64,000 nt of DNA from Microbacterium sp. LWH3-1.2 (lineage in GTDB: Bacteria > Actinomycetota > Actinomycetes > Actinomycetales > Microbacteriaceae), in NCBI RefSeq assembly GCF_040675855.1, contig NZ_JBEGIK010000001.1, positions 3,596,001 to 3,660,000 of the forward strand, written 5' to 3'. Under the pieces are notes generated by a model. That model saw only the letters and a list, made by a program, of their open reading frames with translations. It ran no database searches and was not told the DNA's origin. Numbering within the stretch: the first letter of the stretch is position 1; every line of letters begins with the position of its first letter. Both the position numbers and the translations under genes were made by a program. Shown here in pieces: positions 43,200 to 51,506 of the stretch.

Positions 43200-45287
43200 A
43201 TGACCATCACCGACGTCGCCGCCGCTTCGGGCTTCGCCGCACCGCCGGCGCCGCAGCATCCGCTCGCCTCGCTCACGCCCGCCGAGATCCAGGCCGTGCG
43301 CGCGATCGTCCTCGGGCTCGAGAGCACGACCGACGCCACGCGTTTCGCGTACGTCGGGCTCGAGGAGGCACCCAAGCCCGAGGTGCTCGCGTGGGAGGCC
43401 GGCACCGGCGCCCTGCCGGAGCGCCGGGCGCGCGTGCAGCTGCTCGACATGAAGACCGCACTGTCGCTGGACCTGGTCGTGTCGCTCGCCACCGGCGCGG
43501 TGCTGTCGAGCGTCGAGCTCGACGGCACCGCCGGTCAGCTGCCGATCCTCGACGCCGAGTTCGAGGAGGTCGGCGTCATCGCGAACGAGAGTGAGGAGTG
43601 GGTCGCCGCCCTCGCCGCTCGCGGTCTCGCGCCCGACGATGTCGTGCTCGTGCCGCTGTCGGCCGGCAACTACGGGTACGAGGACGAGGCCGGGCGCCGC
43701 ATCCTGCGCACGTTCGCGTTCCAGCAGTTCCACGCCGCGGATCACCCGTGGGCGCACCCCGTCGACGGCCTGACCGCCTACATCGACGTCGCCGCGCGGA
43801 CGGTGATCAAGATCGTCGACAACCCCGGGTTCGACATCCCGCAGACGAGCGGCAACTACGACGACCCCGAGCTGCAGGGTGCGCCGCTCGAGGGACTTGC
43901 GCCCATCGTGATCACCCAGCCCGAGGGGCCGAGCTTCCGCGTCGACGACGAGCACGTGACGTGGGGCGAGTGGGACTTCCGCATCGGCTTCGACACGCGC
44001 GAGGGCCTCATCCTGCGTCAGCTCTCGTTCGCCGGGCGCCCGGTGATGTACCGCGGATCGATCAGCGAGATGGTGGTGCCCTACGCCGACCCGCAGCCGA
44101 ACCGGTTCTGGCAGAACTACTTCGACACCGGCGAGTACCTCTTCGGCCGCTACACGAACGAGCTCGAGCTCGGCTGCGACTGCGTCGGCGACATCACCTA
44201 CCTCGACGCGATCCTCGCGGATGAACTCGGGACGCCTCGCACCGTGCGCAACGGCGTGTGCATGCACGAGGAGGACTTCGGGTCGCTGTGGAAGCACACC
44301 GACCTCTTCACCGGTGCGTCCGAGGTGCGCCGGTCGCGGCGGCTCGTGATCTCGTTCTTCACCACCGTCGGCAACTACGACTACGGGTTCTTCTGGTACC
44401 TCTACCTCGACGGCACGATCGAGTGCGAGGCGAAGCTCACGGGCATCCTCTTCACGTCCGCCTACCCGGGTCTGAACGAGGACGGATCGCCGTACGCCTT
44501 CGCATCGGAAGTCGCCCCAGGACTCGGTGCGCCATACCACCAGCACCTGTTCTCGGCACGGCTCGACATGACCGTCGACGGCATCGCGAACGTTGTCAAC
44601 GAGATCGACGCGGTGCGCGTGCCGATCTCGCCCGCGAACCCCGCCGGCAACGCCTTCACGAAGAGCGTCACGCCGATCGCGTCGGAGAAGGAGTCGGGCC
44701 GGCTCGCCGACGGCGCCCGCAACCGGATGTGGCAGATCGCCTCGACCGACAAGACCACGTCGACGGGCCAGCCGACCTCGTATGTGCTGTTCCCGACCGA
44801 GACCCCCGTGCTTCTCGCCGACGACGAGTCCTCGATCGCCTCGCGCGCCGCGTTCGCCACGAAGAACCTCTTCGTCACCAAGTACGACCCCGCCGAGCGC
44901 TATGCGGCGGGCGACTTCGTGAACCAGCATCCGGGCGGCGGCGGCATCCCCGCCTTCATCGCCGGCGACGAGCCGCTGATCGGCGAGGACGTCGTGCTGT
45001 GGCACACGTTCGGACTCACGCACTTCCCCCGCAACGAGGACTGGCCGGTCATGCCCATGGACTACGCCAAGTTCACGCTGAAGCCGTACAACTTCTTCGA
45101 GCGCAACCCCACGCTCAACGTGCCTGCCCCCGAGTCCGCGCACTGCTCGGCAGGCACCGGGCACGTGCACGGCGCGACCGGCGGCTACGGACCGACGGCT
45201 GGCGCGCACGCGCACGATTCGAGCACGCACGGGCATGACTCCGACGCGCACGGTCACGCGCACGGCGCGCACCACCACCACGGTTGA
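43200..45287 (+). CDS. Copper-containing primary amine oxidase
   Basis: A 695-residue homodimeric enzyme oxidising a primary amine to aldehyde, H2O2 and ammonia. The TPQ cofactor Tyr393 lies in TVGNYDYGF (T-x-x-N-Y-D/E). Copper ligands are His447 and His449 (HQHLF) and a His downstream (near HTFGLTHFPR). The layout resembles Arthrobacter phenylethylamine oxidase. No signal peptide is seen. The last 48 residues contain 14 His in HAHD/HGH/HHHH clusters, which is unusual and may store copper for the site. ATG at 43200 follows AAAGGAG. The operon is permease-oxidase-membrane protein. Confidence 0.93.
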   Translation: MTITDVAAASGFAAPPAPQHPLASLTPAEIQAVRAIVLGLESTTDATRFAYVGLEEAPKPEVLAWEAGTGALPERRARVQLLDMKTALSLDLVVSLATGAVLSSVELDGTAGQLPILDAEFEEVGVIANESEEWVAALAARGLAPDDVVLVPLSAGNYGYEDEAGRRILRTFAFQQFHAADHPWAHPVDGLTAYIDVAARTVIKIVDNPGFDIPQTSGNYDDPELQGAPLEGLAPIVITQPEGPSFRVDDEHVTWGEWDFRIGFDTREGLILRQLSFAGRPVMYRGSISEMVVPYADPQPNRFWQNYFDTGEYLFGRYTNELELGCDCVGDITYLDAILADELGTPRTVRNGVCMHEEDFGSLWKHTDLFTGASEVRRSRRLVISFFTTVGNYDYGFFWYLYLDGTIECEAKLTGILFTSAYPGLNEDGSPYAFASEVAPGLGAPYHQHLFSARLDMTVDGIANVVNEIDAVRVPISPANPAGNAFTKSVTPIASEKESGRLADGARNRMWQIASTDKTTSTGQPTSYVLFPTETPVLLADDESSIASRAAFATKNLFVTKYDPAERYAAGDFVNQHPGGGGIPAFIAGDEPLIGEDVVLWHTFGLTHFPRNEDWPVMPMDYAKFTLKPYNFFERNPTLNVPAPESAHCSAGTGHVHGATGGYGPTAGAHAHDSSTHGHDSDAHGHAHGAHHHHG

Positions 45288-45290
45288 TCC

Positions 45291-45824
45291 GTGACCGAAC
45301 TGCTCCACGCCTGGGCCATCGCCCCGGCCGCGATCGGCGCCTGCTGTGTGGCAGCCGACCGCGGCCGGGCGCGGTGGCCCGACGCCGTCGCGTCGGCGCT
45401 CATGCTGATCGCGATGCTGGACGCGGCGCTCATCGGACTGGTGGCACCGGTGTACTGGGCGGCGGTGCTCCTCGGCTCGGCGATGGCCCTTGCCGTCTGG
45501 CAGCGCCCGCGCCGGGGGATCGGCGGTCGCGCCGCGTCCCCGCCAGGCCCGATGACGGTCCACACCGGGCTGGGGCTCGTCGCGATGGCCGCATTGCAGG
45601 TCGGCATGGTCCCCCCGCCCCCCGCGACGACCGCCGCGACGGCGCACGCCCACGGGGGTGCCAGCGGCGGGTCGCTCCTCGCCGTGCTCCTGCTCGGCGG
45701 TGCTGTCGCGTACGCCGCACTGTCGGCGCTCCTCGTTCTCCGGGCTCATCGGCGACTGGACCGCGCGCAGCTGATCTGCATGGGCATCTCGGTGCTGCTC
45801 ATGGCGGCGGGGGTGTCGGTGTAG
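45291..45824 (+). CDS. Hypothetical membrane protein with His-containing loop
   Basis: A 177-residue membrane protein with about five helices, unrecognised. Segments: AWAIAPAAIGACCVAA, ALMLIAMLDAALIGLVAPVY, VLLGSAMALAVW, LLAVLLLGGAVAYAALSALL and LICMGISVLLMAAG. A loop between helices holds Pro/Ala/Thr and HAHGGASGG, recalling the His-rich tail of the upstream oxidase. GTG at 45291 starts 3 nt after the oxidase stop, so the two are coupled. A role in copper handling is a guess based only on position and His content. Confidence 0.7.
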   Translation: MTELLHAWAIAPAAIGACCVAADRGRARWPDAVASALMLIAMLDAALIGLVAPVYWAAVLLGSAMALAVWQRPRRGIGGRAASPPGPMTVHTGLGLVAMAALQVGMVPPPPATTAATAHAHGGASGGSLLAVLLLGGAVAYAALSALLVLRAHRRLDRAQLICMGISVLLMAAGVSV

Positions 45825-45895
45825 CCGCGGACGGTGGGTCGCGGCATCCCAGTGTTCTCCCAGCACCATCGATACCGAATCGATATCTGCGCGGT

Positions 45896-45901
45896 TAGGA
45901 T
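45896..45901 (+). promoter_or_regulatory. -10 element of moxR operon
   Basis: TAGGAT. Seven nt downstream is an in-frame GTG (45909) that could be a leaderless start adding 21 residues to MoxR, while the ATG at 45972 has AGGAG. Confidence 0.42.
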
Positions 45902-45971
45902 CAGTCGCGTGGGCGAGGGAGCCCGCACCCACCCGCGACCCGCTCGTTCGAGGGCGGAACAGGAGCCGGCG

Positions 45972-46997
45972 ATGGTCGATACCGCGATGACGGATGCTGC
46001 GTCGGAAGGCTCCGGTGCGCTCGGCACCACGAGCGCCGAGGGTTTCGCCCGCGTCACGGACGCGATCCTGAACGCGGTGGGCAGCGTCATCGACGGCAAG
46101 CCGGACGCGGTGCGCAGCGCCCTGGTGTGCTTCCTCGCCGAGGGGCACCTCCTCATCGAGGATGTTCCCGGCGTGGGCAAGACCATGCTCGCGCGGGCAC
46201 TGGCGACCTCCGTGGATGCCACGGTCCGCCGCATCCAGTTCACTCCTGATCTCCTCCCCGGCGACGTCACCGGCGTGAGCGTTTTCAACCCCGTCGAGCG
46301 CGAGTTCGAGTTCAAGCCGGGCGCGATCTTCGCGAACATCGTCATCGCGGACGAGATCAACCGCTCCTCCCCCAAGACGCAGTCCGCCCTTCTCGAGGCG
46401 ATGGAGGAGCGCCAGGTCACCGTCGACGGGCGCACGCACTTCGTGCCCGAGCCGTTCCTCGTCGTCGCGACGCAGAACCCGCTCGAGATGGAGGGCACGT
46501 ATGCCCTTCCCGAGGCGCAGCGGGACCGATTCATGATGCGCATCTCGATGGGCTATCCCGATCCGCGGTCGGAGGCCCTCATGCTGCGTCAGCGAGACAC
46601 GGTGAACCCGCTGGACCAGCTCGCGCCCGTCGTCTCGGCGGACGAGGTCAGTGGGCTCGTCGCGTGGGCGCGGGCGGTGCACGTCGCCGCGGCGATCGAG
46701 GACTACGCCGTGGCTCTTGCCCAGGCGACCCGCACGCACGGTGACTTGCGCCTCGGCGCGAGCCCGCGCGCCACACTGCAGCTGGTGCGCGCGGCCAAGG
46801 TCTGGGCCGCGCTCGACGGTCGCGCGTTCGTGATCCCCGACGACATCACGGCACTCCTCTCGCCGGTGTTCGCACACCGGCTCATCCCGACCCGCGCCGC
46901 GGGAGGGGCCCGGGCATCGAGTGCGTCCGACGCGATCACGACGATCCTCGAGCGCATCGCCGCGAGTGTGCGGGTGCCGATCGCCGCACGTCAGTGA
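45972..46997 (+). CDS. MoxR family AAA+ ATPase
   Basis: A 341-residue AAA+ chaperone. Walker A EDVPGVGKTMLARAL, Walker B IVIADEINRSSPKTQ, sensor 1 VVATQNPLEMEGTYALPEAQ with the arginine-finger segment RDRFMMRISMGYP, and the C-terminal lid. MoxR proteins act with DUF58/VWA partners, usually in complex maturation at the membrane. It is the first of moxR-DUF58-transglutaminase, a common actinobacterial operon. I chose ATG at 45972 (AGGAG at 45961-45965); GTG 45909 is possible. Confidence 0.93.
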   Translation: MVDTAMTDAASEGSGALGTTSAEGFARVTDAILNAVGSVIDGKPDAVRSALVCFLAEGHLLIEDVPGVGKTMLARALATSVDATVRRIQFTPDLLPGDVTGVSVFNPVEREFEFKPGAIFANIVIADEINRSSPKTQSALLEAMEERQVTVDGRTHFVPEPFLVVATQNPLEMEGTYALPEAQRDRFMMRISMGYPDPRSEALMLRQRDTVNPLDQLAPVVSADEVSGLVAWARAVHVAAAIEDYAVALAQATRTHGDLRLGASPRATLQLVRAAKVWAALDGRAFVIPDDITALLSPVFAHRLIPTRAAGGARASSASDAITTILERIAASVRVPIAARQ

Positions 46998-47004
46998 GCA
47001 GATC

Positions 47005-48264
47005 ATGAGAAGCGTGTGGCCACTGACCGTCCGGGGAACCGGGGCGCTGGTCCTCGCGATCGCGTGCTTCATCGTGGCAAACGAGGCGAGCATCGTCGAG
47101 TTGATGTACTTCGGCATCCTGCTGCTGGCGGTGGTCGTCGCCAGCATCGCGTCCCTCTACGTCGGGCGCCGCTCGGATGCTGTCACCCGGGCGCTCGTCC
47201 CGGACGTCGTCTCGGTCGGGCGAGAGGCGCGCGTGTCGGTGCGCGTCGAGGTGCGCACGGCGCTGCCCACGGCCCCGGGAACCTGGCGCGACGCGCTGCC
47301 CAAGGGGCTGCGCGGCAAGGCCGAAGGGGCGTTCCCCGCGCTCGGCTCGGGGTTGCGCGGCGACGAGCGCGGCGGCGCGCGCAGCATCGACCTCGTGTAC
47401 ACGATCACCGGCGTGCGGCGCGGGGTCCACGCGCTCGGGCCGCTCACCGTGCGCTCGTCCGACCCGTTCGGGCTCGCCCGGCGGACGGTCGTGTTCAGCC
47501 AGCGCACACCGGTCACCGTCGCACCGGCGGTGGTGGATCTGCCGCCGCTCGTGGACTACGCGGGCGCCACGGGCGGCATGCTGCACACCACGACCGACCA
47601 GCTCGGCCAGGGCGCCGACAACCTCGTCGCGCGGCCGTACGCGCCAGGCGACTCGATGCGGCGCATCCACTGGCGCGCGACCGCGCACCGCGACGAGCTC
47701 ATGGTGCGCCAGGAGGAGCAGGAGTCCACGCCCGAGGCCACGGTCGTCCTCGACCGTGCCGCCTTGCGCTGGTCGCCCGAAGCGTTGCGCGCGCCGGGCG
47801 CCGACCTCGGCTTCGAGGCCGGAGTCTCAGCGTGCGTCTCGGCGGTCGCGCGGCTCGTTCACGACGGGTACGCCGTCGAGGTGCTCGACACCGAGGGAAC
47901 GGTGCTGGTCGACCGCATCGACGGCGGCGACATGACCGAGGTCGACGCGATGCTCGTGCAGTTCGCGACGATCACCGCGCACCGCGACGACGCCCTCCCG
48001 CGGCTGTCGCGGCTGTTCGCGGCGGCCTCGACGGGTCCGATCGTGCTCATCGTCGGGCGGCTCGACCCGGCCGACGCGGTGGCGATCGGCCCGGTCTCGC
48101 ACCACAGCACGCTCCCGCTCCTGCTGTCGGCGGCGCCGATCGCCGACGCGCTCGATATCGCCGCCGACCACGGCTGGCACGTGGCGGCTGTGGGCCCGGA
48201 CCGCGATCTGAGTCTCGCCTGGGCGAACGCGATCGGTCGGGGGGTGCACCATGTCTTCGGCTGA
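47005..48264 (+). CDS. DUF58 domain-containing membrane protein
   Basis: A 419-residue protein with two N-terminal helices (GALVLAIACFIVA and ELMYFGILLLAVVVASIA), then an extracytoplasmic beta-rich part and the DUF58 motif ARPYAPGDSMRRIHWRATAH, followed by a von Willebrand-A-like region. It is the usual partner of MoxR. ATG at 47005 is the first in-frame start; the tempting GTG overlapping the moxR stop (46994) is out of frame. The end overlaps the transglutaminase gene by 14 nt. Confidence 0.88.
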   Translation: MRSVWPLTVRGTGALVLAIACFIVANEASIVELMYFGILLLAVVVASIASLYVGRRSDAVTRALVPDVVSVGREARVSVRVEVRTALPTAPGTWRDALPKGLRGKAEGAFPALGSGLRGDERGGARSIDLVYTITGVRRGVHALGPLTVRSSDPFGLARRTVVFSQRTPVTVAPAVVDLPPLVDYAGATGGMLHTTTDQLGQGADNLVARPYAPGDSMRRIHWRATAHRDELMVRQEEQESTPEATVVLDRAALRWSPEALRAPGADLGFEAGVSACVSAVARLVHDGYAVEVLDTEGTVLVDRIDGGDMTEVDAMLVQFATITAHRDDALPRLSRLFAAASTGPIVLIVGRLDPADAVAIGPVSHHSTLPLLLSAAPIADALDIAADHGWHVAAVGPDRDLSLAWANAIGRGVHHVFG

Positions 48265-50530
48265 GACCGCACGCGAGGAACGCGCCCGCGGCGGCGAGCG
48301 GCTGCTGACGTTCGCGATTCTGGCGGCGCTGCTGGCGGCACTGCTGCCGGTCGTGCGGGTCGTCGAGCCGGGATGGTGGCTGGTCGCCGCGCCCGCCCTG
48401 TCGGCGATGGTGCTCGCCGCCGGCTACGCCGCCCGCCTCTACCGACTCCCGGCCGTCGCGGTGACCCTCATCGAGGTCGCGGTGTGGGTCGTGTTCATGA
48501 CCCTGGTCTTCCTGCGCGACACCGCCCTGCTCTGGGTGATCCCGACGCTCGACACCTTCCGCGCCGTGCCCCTCCTGGTCGAGGCCGCAATGGAGGAGAT
48601 CACCATCGGTGCGGCGCCGCTCGAGCCCACACTGTCGCTGGCGTTCGTCGTGGTGGGGTCGATGGGGCTTCTCACGATCATCGTCGACCACGTCGTCGTG
48701 ACTGCACGGATGCCGCTGCTCGCCTCCGTCGGCATCGTCGCGGTGTCGCTCATCCCGGCGATCGCAGCGCCGAGCGAGGTCGACGTCATCGGGTTCGTGT
48801 TCCTCGCGGTGACGATCCTCTTCCTGCTGCGCTCGGAGACCCGCTCGCGGGAGAAGCCGATGGAGCGCGAGGCGGAGCGAACCGCCGGCGTACCCGCGAC
48901 AGCGCTCGGCATCGGCGCGATCGCGATCGTCGTGGCCGTCGTCGCGACCCCCGTGCTGCCGCAGCCCGGAGCGCGGGCCGGGTCGGGCCTCGGACCCGGG
49001 CCGGGGATCGATGCGACCCTGCAGCTCGGCGACGACCTGCGCCGGCCGCGGGAGACCGAGGTGCTCCGCGTCCGCACGGACGCGCCCTCGGTCCCGTACC
49101 TGCGCGCGACGACGCTCTCGCGCTTCGACGGCGGGCTCTGGGAGCCCGACCGGTCGCAGACCGTGTCGCTGCAGAGCGAGCGCGCGTTCGGGGTGGTGGA
49201 CTCCGACGACGACATCCGCATCGGCGAGTACACGGCGAAGGTCGACGTCGTGAACCTCGATTCCCGGTGGGCGCCGGTACCGTACCCGGCAGTCGGCATC
49301 ACCGGTCTCGGCGGGGGTGTATGGGGCGCAGTCCCCTACAACCACACGGTCGCCACAAGCGGCGGCTCGACCCAGGGTCAGTCGTACGAGGTGGTGTACA
49401 ACGTCCCTCGGCCGTCGCTCGAGCGGGTACGCGCGGCGGTGTCGGTGGGCTCGCAGGTGCGCGATGAGACGACGCAGCTGCCCGAGGACATCCCGCCGAT
49501 CATCGGCGAGCTCGCCGTGCAGGTGACCGCCGACGCCACCACCGATTACGACCGGCTGACGGCGCTGCAGCGCTGGTTCCGCGGCACCGATTTCCGCTAC
49601 TCGCTCGAGGCGCCCGTCGAGGATGACTTCGACGGCAGCGGGGCGGAGGCGGTGGCGCGGTTCCTGGACGTCCGCGAGGGCTACTGCATCCACTTCGCGT
49701 CGGCGTTCGCGCTGATGGCACGGACGCTCCACATGCCGTCGCGCATCGTCGTCGGATATCTGCCCGGCACTCCCACCACCGACACCGTCGACGGACAGCC
49801 CGTCTTCTCCGTGTCGAGCTCGCAACTCCACGCCTGGCCCGAGGTGTTCTTCGACGGGATCGGCTGGATCCCGTTCGAGCCGACCTCGGGTCTCGGCGTT
49901 CCGACCACGTTCTCGTCGGAGCTGACGCTGCCCGGCCAGACCGCCGAGAACGATTCGACGACTCCGCAGTCGAACCCCACACCGACGCCACGCGGCGATC
50001 AGGCCCAGATCGACCTCGAGGAGCAGCGCCAGAGCGCGTCAGACGGATCCGCCCGGGACGCCCTCGACCCGCTCCCGATCCTCGGCGTGGTGGCGGCGGT
50101 GCTGGTGCTGCTCGCACTCCCCTTCCTCATCCGCGAGCTGCGCCGCCGGCAACAGGATGCCGCTGCGCGAAGCGGCGACGCGGCCGCCGCCTGGCAGTCC
50201 GTCCAGGAGGCCGCGATCGACGCCGGCATCCCGGTGCCCGCCAGCGAGACGCCGCGCGCGTTCGCCGGCAGGCTCGTCGCCGAACACGGGGTCGCGGCAT
50301 CCGAGATGAACACCGTCCTGCTCGCGATCGAGCGCGCCAGCTATTCCCGCGCCGGTGCCCGCTCGTACTGGATGGGAGACGCGGCGGCCGATGCCGCAGC
50401 ATCCGTCCGCGTCTCACTGCTGGCATCGGTGCCGCCCTCGCGCCGGATCCTCGCGCTGATCGCGCCGCGTTCGCTCGTGATCCGGCCCGGCAGCGTGTAC
50501 GCCGGCACCGCCCCGGTTCGGGCAAGGTAG
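48251..50530 (+). CDS. Transglutaminase-like membrane protein (TgpA family)
   Basis: A 759-residue protein. About six N-terminal helices (residues ~20-240) are followed by an extracytoplasmic domain, a transglutaminase core with Cys479 (EGYCIHFASAFALMARTL), His527 (LHAWPEVFFDGIGW) and an Asp shortly after, then a Pro/Thr linker, a helix (LPILGVVAAVLVLLALPFLI) and a cytoplasmic C-terminal domain (DUF4129-like). The Cys-His-Asp triad suggests transglutaminase or protease activity. It completes the moxR operon. ATG at 48251 overlaps the DUF58 gene. Confidence 0.92.
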   Translation: MSSAETAREERARGGERLLTFAILAALLAALLPVVRVVEPGWWLVAAPALSAMVLAAGYAARLYRLPAVAVTLIEVAVWVVFMTLVFLRDTALLWVIPTLDTFRAVPLLVEAAMEEITIGAAPLEPTLSLAFVVVGSMGLLTIIVDHVVVTARMPLLASVGIVAVSLIPAIAAPSEVDVIGFVFLAVTILFLLRSETRSREKPMEREAERTAGVPATALGIGAIAIVVAVVATPVLPQPGARAGSGLGPGPGIDATLQLGDDLRRPRETEVLRVRTDAPSVPYLRATTLSRFDGGLWEPDRSQTVSLQSERAFGVVDSDDDIRIGEYTAKVDVVNLDSRWAPVPYPAVGITGLGGGVWGAVPYNHTVATSGGSTQGQSYEVVYNVPRPSLERVRAAVSVGSQVRDETTQLPEDIPPIIGELAVQVTADATTDYDRLTALQRWFRGTDFRYSLEAPVEDDFDGSGAEAVARFLDVREGYCIHFASAFALMARTLHMPSRIVVGYLPGTPTTDTVDGQPVFSVSSSQLHAWPEVFFDGIGWIPFEPTSGLGVPTTFSSELTLPGQTAENDSTTPQSNPTPTPRGDQAQIDLEEQRQSASDGSARDALDPLPILGVVAAVLVLLALPFLIRELRRRQQDAAARSGDAAAAWQSVQEAAIDAGIPVPASETPRAFAGRLVAEHGVAASEMNTVLLAIERASYSRAGARSYWMGDAAADAAASVRVSLLASVPPSRRILALIAPRSLVIRPGSVYAGTAPVRAR

Positions 50531-50540
50531 CCGAGCAGGG

Positions 50541-50546
50541 TAGGAT
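50541..50546 (+). promoter_or_regulatory. -10 element of tRNA-Ser
   Basis: TAGGAT about 25 nt before the tRNA 5' end; same hexamer as moxR. Confidence 0.35.
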
Positions 50547-50571
50547 GGTCGGCGGCCCTCCGGGGCCTCCC

Positions 50572-50656
50572 GGAGGATTCGCCTAGTGGCCTATGGCGCA
50601 CGCTTGGAAAGCGTGTTGGGTGCAAGCCCTCGGGGGTTCGAATCCCCCATCCTCCG
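50572..50656 (+). tRNA. tRNA-Ser (anticodon GGA)
   Basis: An 85-nt class II tRNA: acceptor GGAGGAT/ATCCTCC, anticodon stem CACGC/GCGTG with loop TTGGAAA (anticodon GGA), a long variable arm (TTGGGTGCAAGCCCTC) and a T-arm with GGGTTCGAATCCC. The discriminator base is G and CCA is not encoded. Confidence 0.96.
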
Positions 50657-50661
50657 CGCCT

Positions 50662-50710
50662 GTCCTGAGTCGCGACATCGTTTACGAACAAGTCGCGGCT
50701 CAGGACTTTT
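50662..50710 (+). terminator. Terminator of tRNA-Ser
   Basis: A 15-bp stem with one mismatch, GTCCTGAGTCGCGAC (50662-50676) and GTCGCGGCTCAGGAC (50692-50706), followed by TTTTCTT. It is the clearest Rho-independent terminator in the window. Confidence 0.85.
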
Positions 50711-50909
50711 CTTGTGGGTTCGGCGGGTTGGCGGTCCGGCCTCGAACCGGCTGCGGGTCGAGCTCTCCCGCAAGGTCTCGCGTAAGCCCCGGCGATCGCG
50801 TCGCGCAGCCCGCGCACGCCGTCGAGGTCCCACGTCTCCGGGTCGGGGAACCGCTACTCGACGAGCCGACCGGCAACGGGGCCGGGAAGGGGCGGGCCCG
50901 GCTTCATGG
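50711..50909. other. Gene-free region between tRNA-Ser and ars locus
   Basis: About 200 bp with no recognisable gene and no T-rich stem for the 3' end of arsC. No copy of the tRNA 3' end was seen nearby, so no attachment site can be claimed. Confidence 0.5.
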
Positions 50910-51461
50910 TCACCACGACGTCGTCCGCGGCGAGTCGGCTGCGGTGACCAGCCGCGGCTCGGCGGCGGCGGTGTCGACGCCGAGTTCGTGAAGCGACTCC
51001 GCGATGACGGGGTTGACCTCGTCGGCGGGGCTGGCCGCCGGCGACGCCGCCCCACGGGCGGGAAGGATCTCTGCCAGAAGCACTTCGATGCGACGGCGGA
51101 TCTCGTCGCGGATCGGCCGGACGGCGTCGATCCCCCGACCGGCCGGGTCGTCCAGTTCCCAGTCCTCGTAGCGCTTGCCGGGGAAGATCGGGCAGGCGTC
51201 GCCGCAGCCCATGGTGATGACGACATCCGACTCACGCACAGCATCGACGGTCAGGACCTTGGGTGTGTTCCCGGCAATATCGATGCCCTCTTCCGCCATC
51301 GCCACCACGGCGACGGGGTTGATCGAGTCTTGGGGAGCGGATCCCGCCGAAAGCACCTCGACATCCTCGCCGCCGAGTGCCCGGAGATAGCCGGCGGCCA
51401 TCTGCGAACGCCCGGCGTTGTGCACGCAGACGAACAGGACAGTGGGCTTGCGGTCGCTCAT
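50910..51461 (-). CDS. arsC: Arsenate reductase, LMW-phosphatase family (mycothiol/thioredoxin type)
   Basis: A 183-residue cytoplasmic enzyme reducing arsenate to arsenite. P-loop FVCVHNAGRSQMA with nucleophilic Cys near residue 12; ITMGCGDACPIFPGKRYEDW with the resolving Cys pair region and the DPAG that closes the active site. This matches corynebacterial single-domain ArsC, which uses mycothiol and mycoredoxin. After residue ~135 it has an Ala/Pro-rich linker and a helical end (NPVIAESLHELGVD), longer than usual. ATG at 51461 has GGAG upstream. A 16-nt operator-like repeat lies at 51487-51502. Confidence 0.93.
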   Translation of the reverse strand: MSDRKPTVLFVCVHNAGRSQMAAGYLRALGGEDVEVLSAGSAPQDSINPVAVVAMAEEGIDIAGNTPKVLTVDAVRESDVVITMGCGDACPIFPGKRYEDWELDDPAGRGIDAVRPIRDEIRRRIEVLLAEILPARGAASPAASPADEVNPVIAESLHELGVDTAAAEPRLVTAADSPRTTSW

Positions 51462-51486
51462 GAAGTCTCCTTCTCTCACGAGAAGC

Positions 51487-51502
51487 ATAGACCAATATCT
51501 AT
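51487..51502. promoter_or_regulatory. ars operator-like inverted repeat (arsC)
   Basis: ATAGA, 6 nt, TCTAT. Eleven of twelve bases in the two 6-nt outer parts match the repeat at 52393-52408, so the same repressor may bind both. Confidence 0.55.
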
Positions 51503-51506
51503 TGAT

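Noticed and set aside
46994..46996. GTG overlapping the moxR stop as start of the DUF58 gene
   Set aside because: It is in the wrong frame; the first in-frame start is ATG at 47005.
43134..47147. Very long minus-strand ORF of 1337 codons opposite the amine oxidase and moxR genes
   Set aside because: It is a GC-bias shadow: sequence is Arg/Gly/Asp-rich without domains, while the plus strand encodes recognised proteins with proper motifs and ribosome sites.
50341..50817. Minus-strand ORF with GGWGIRTPEG
   Set aside because: This is the well-known artefact of translating the T-arm of a tRNA, here tRNA-Ser.
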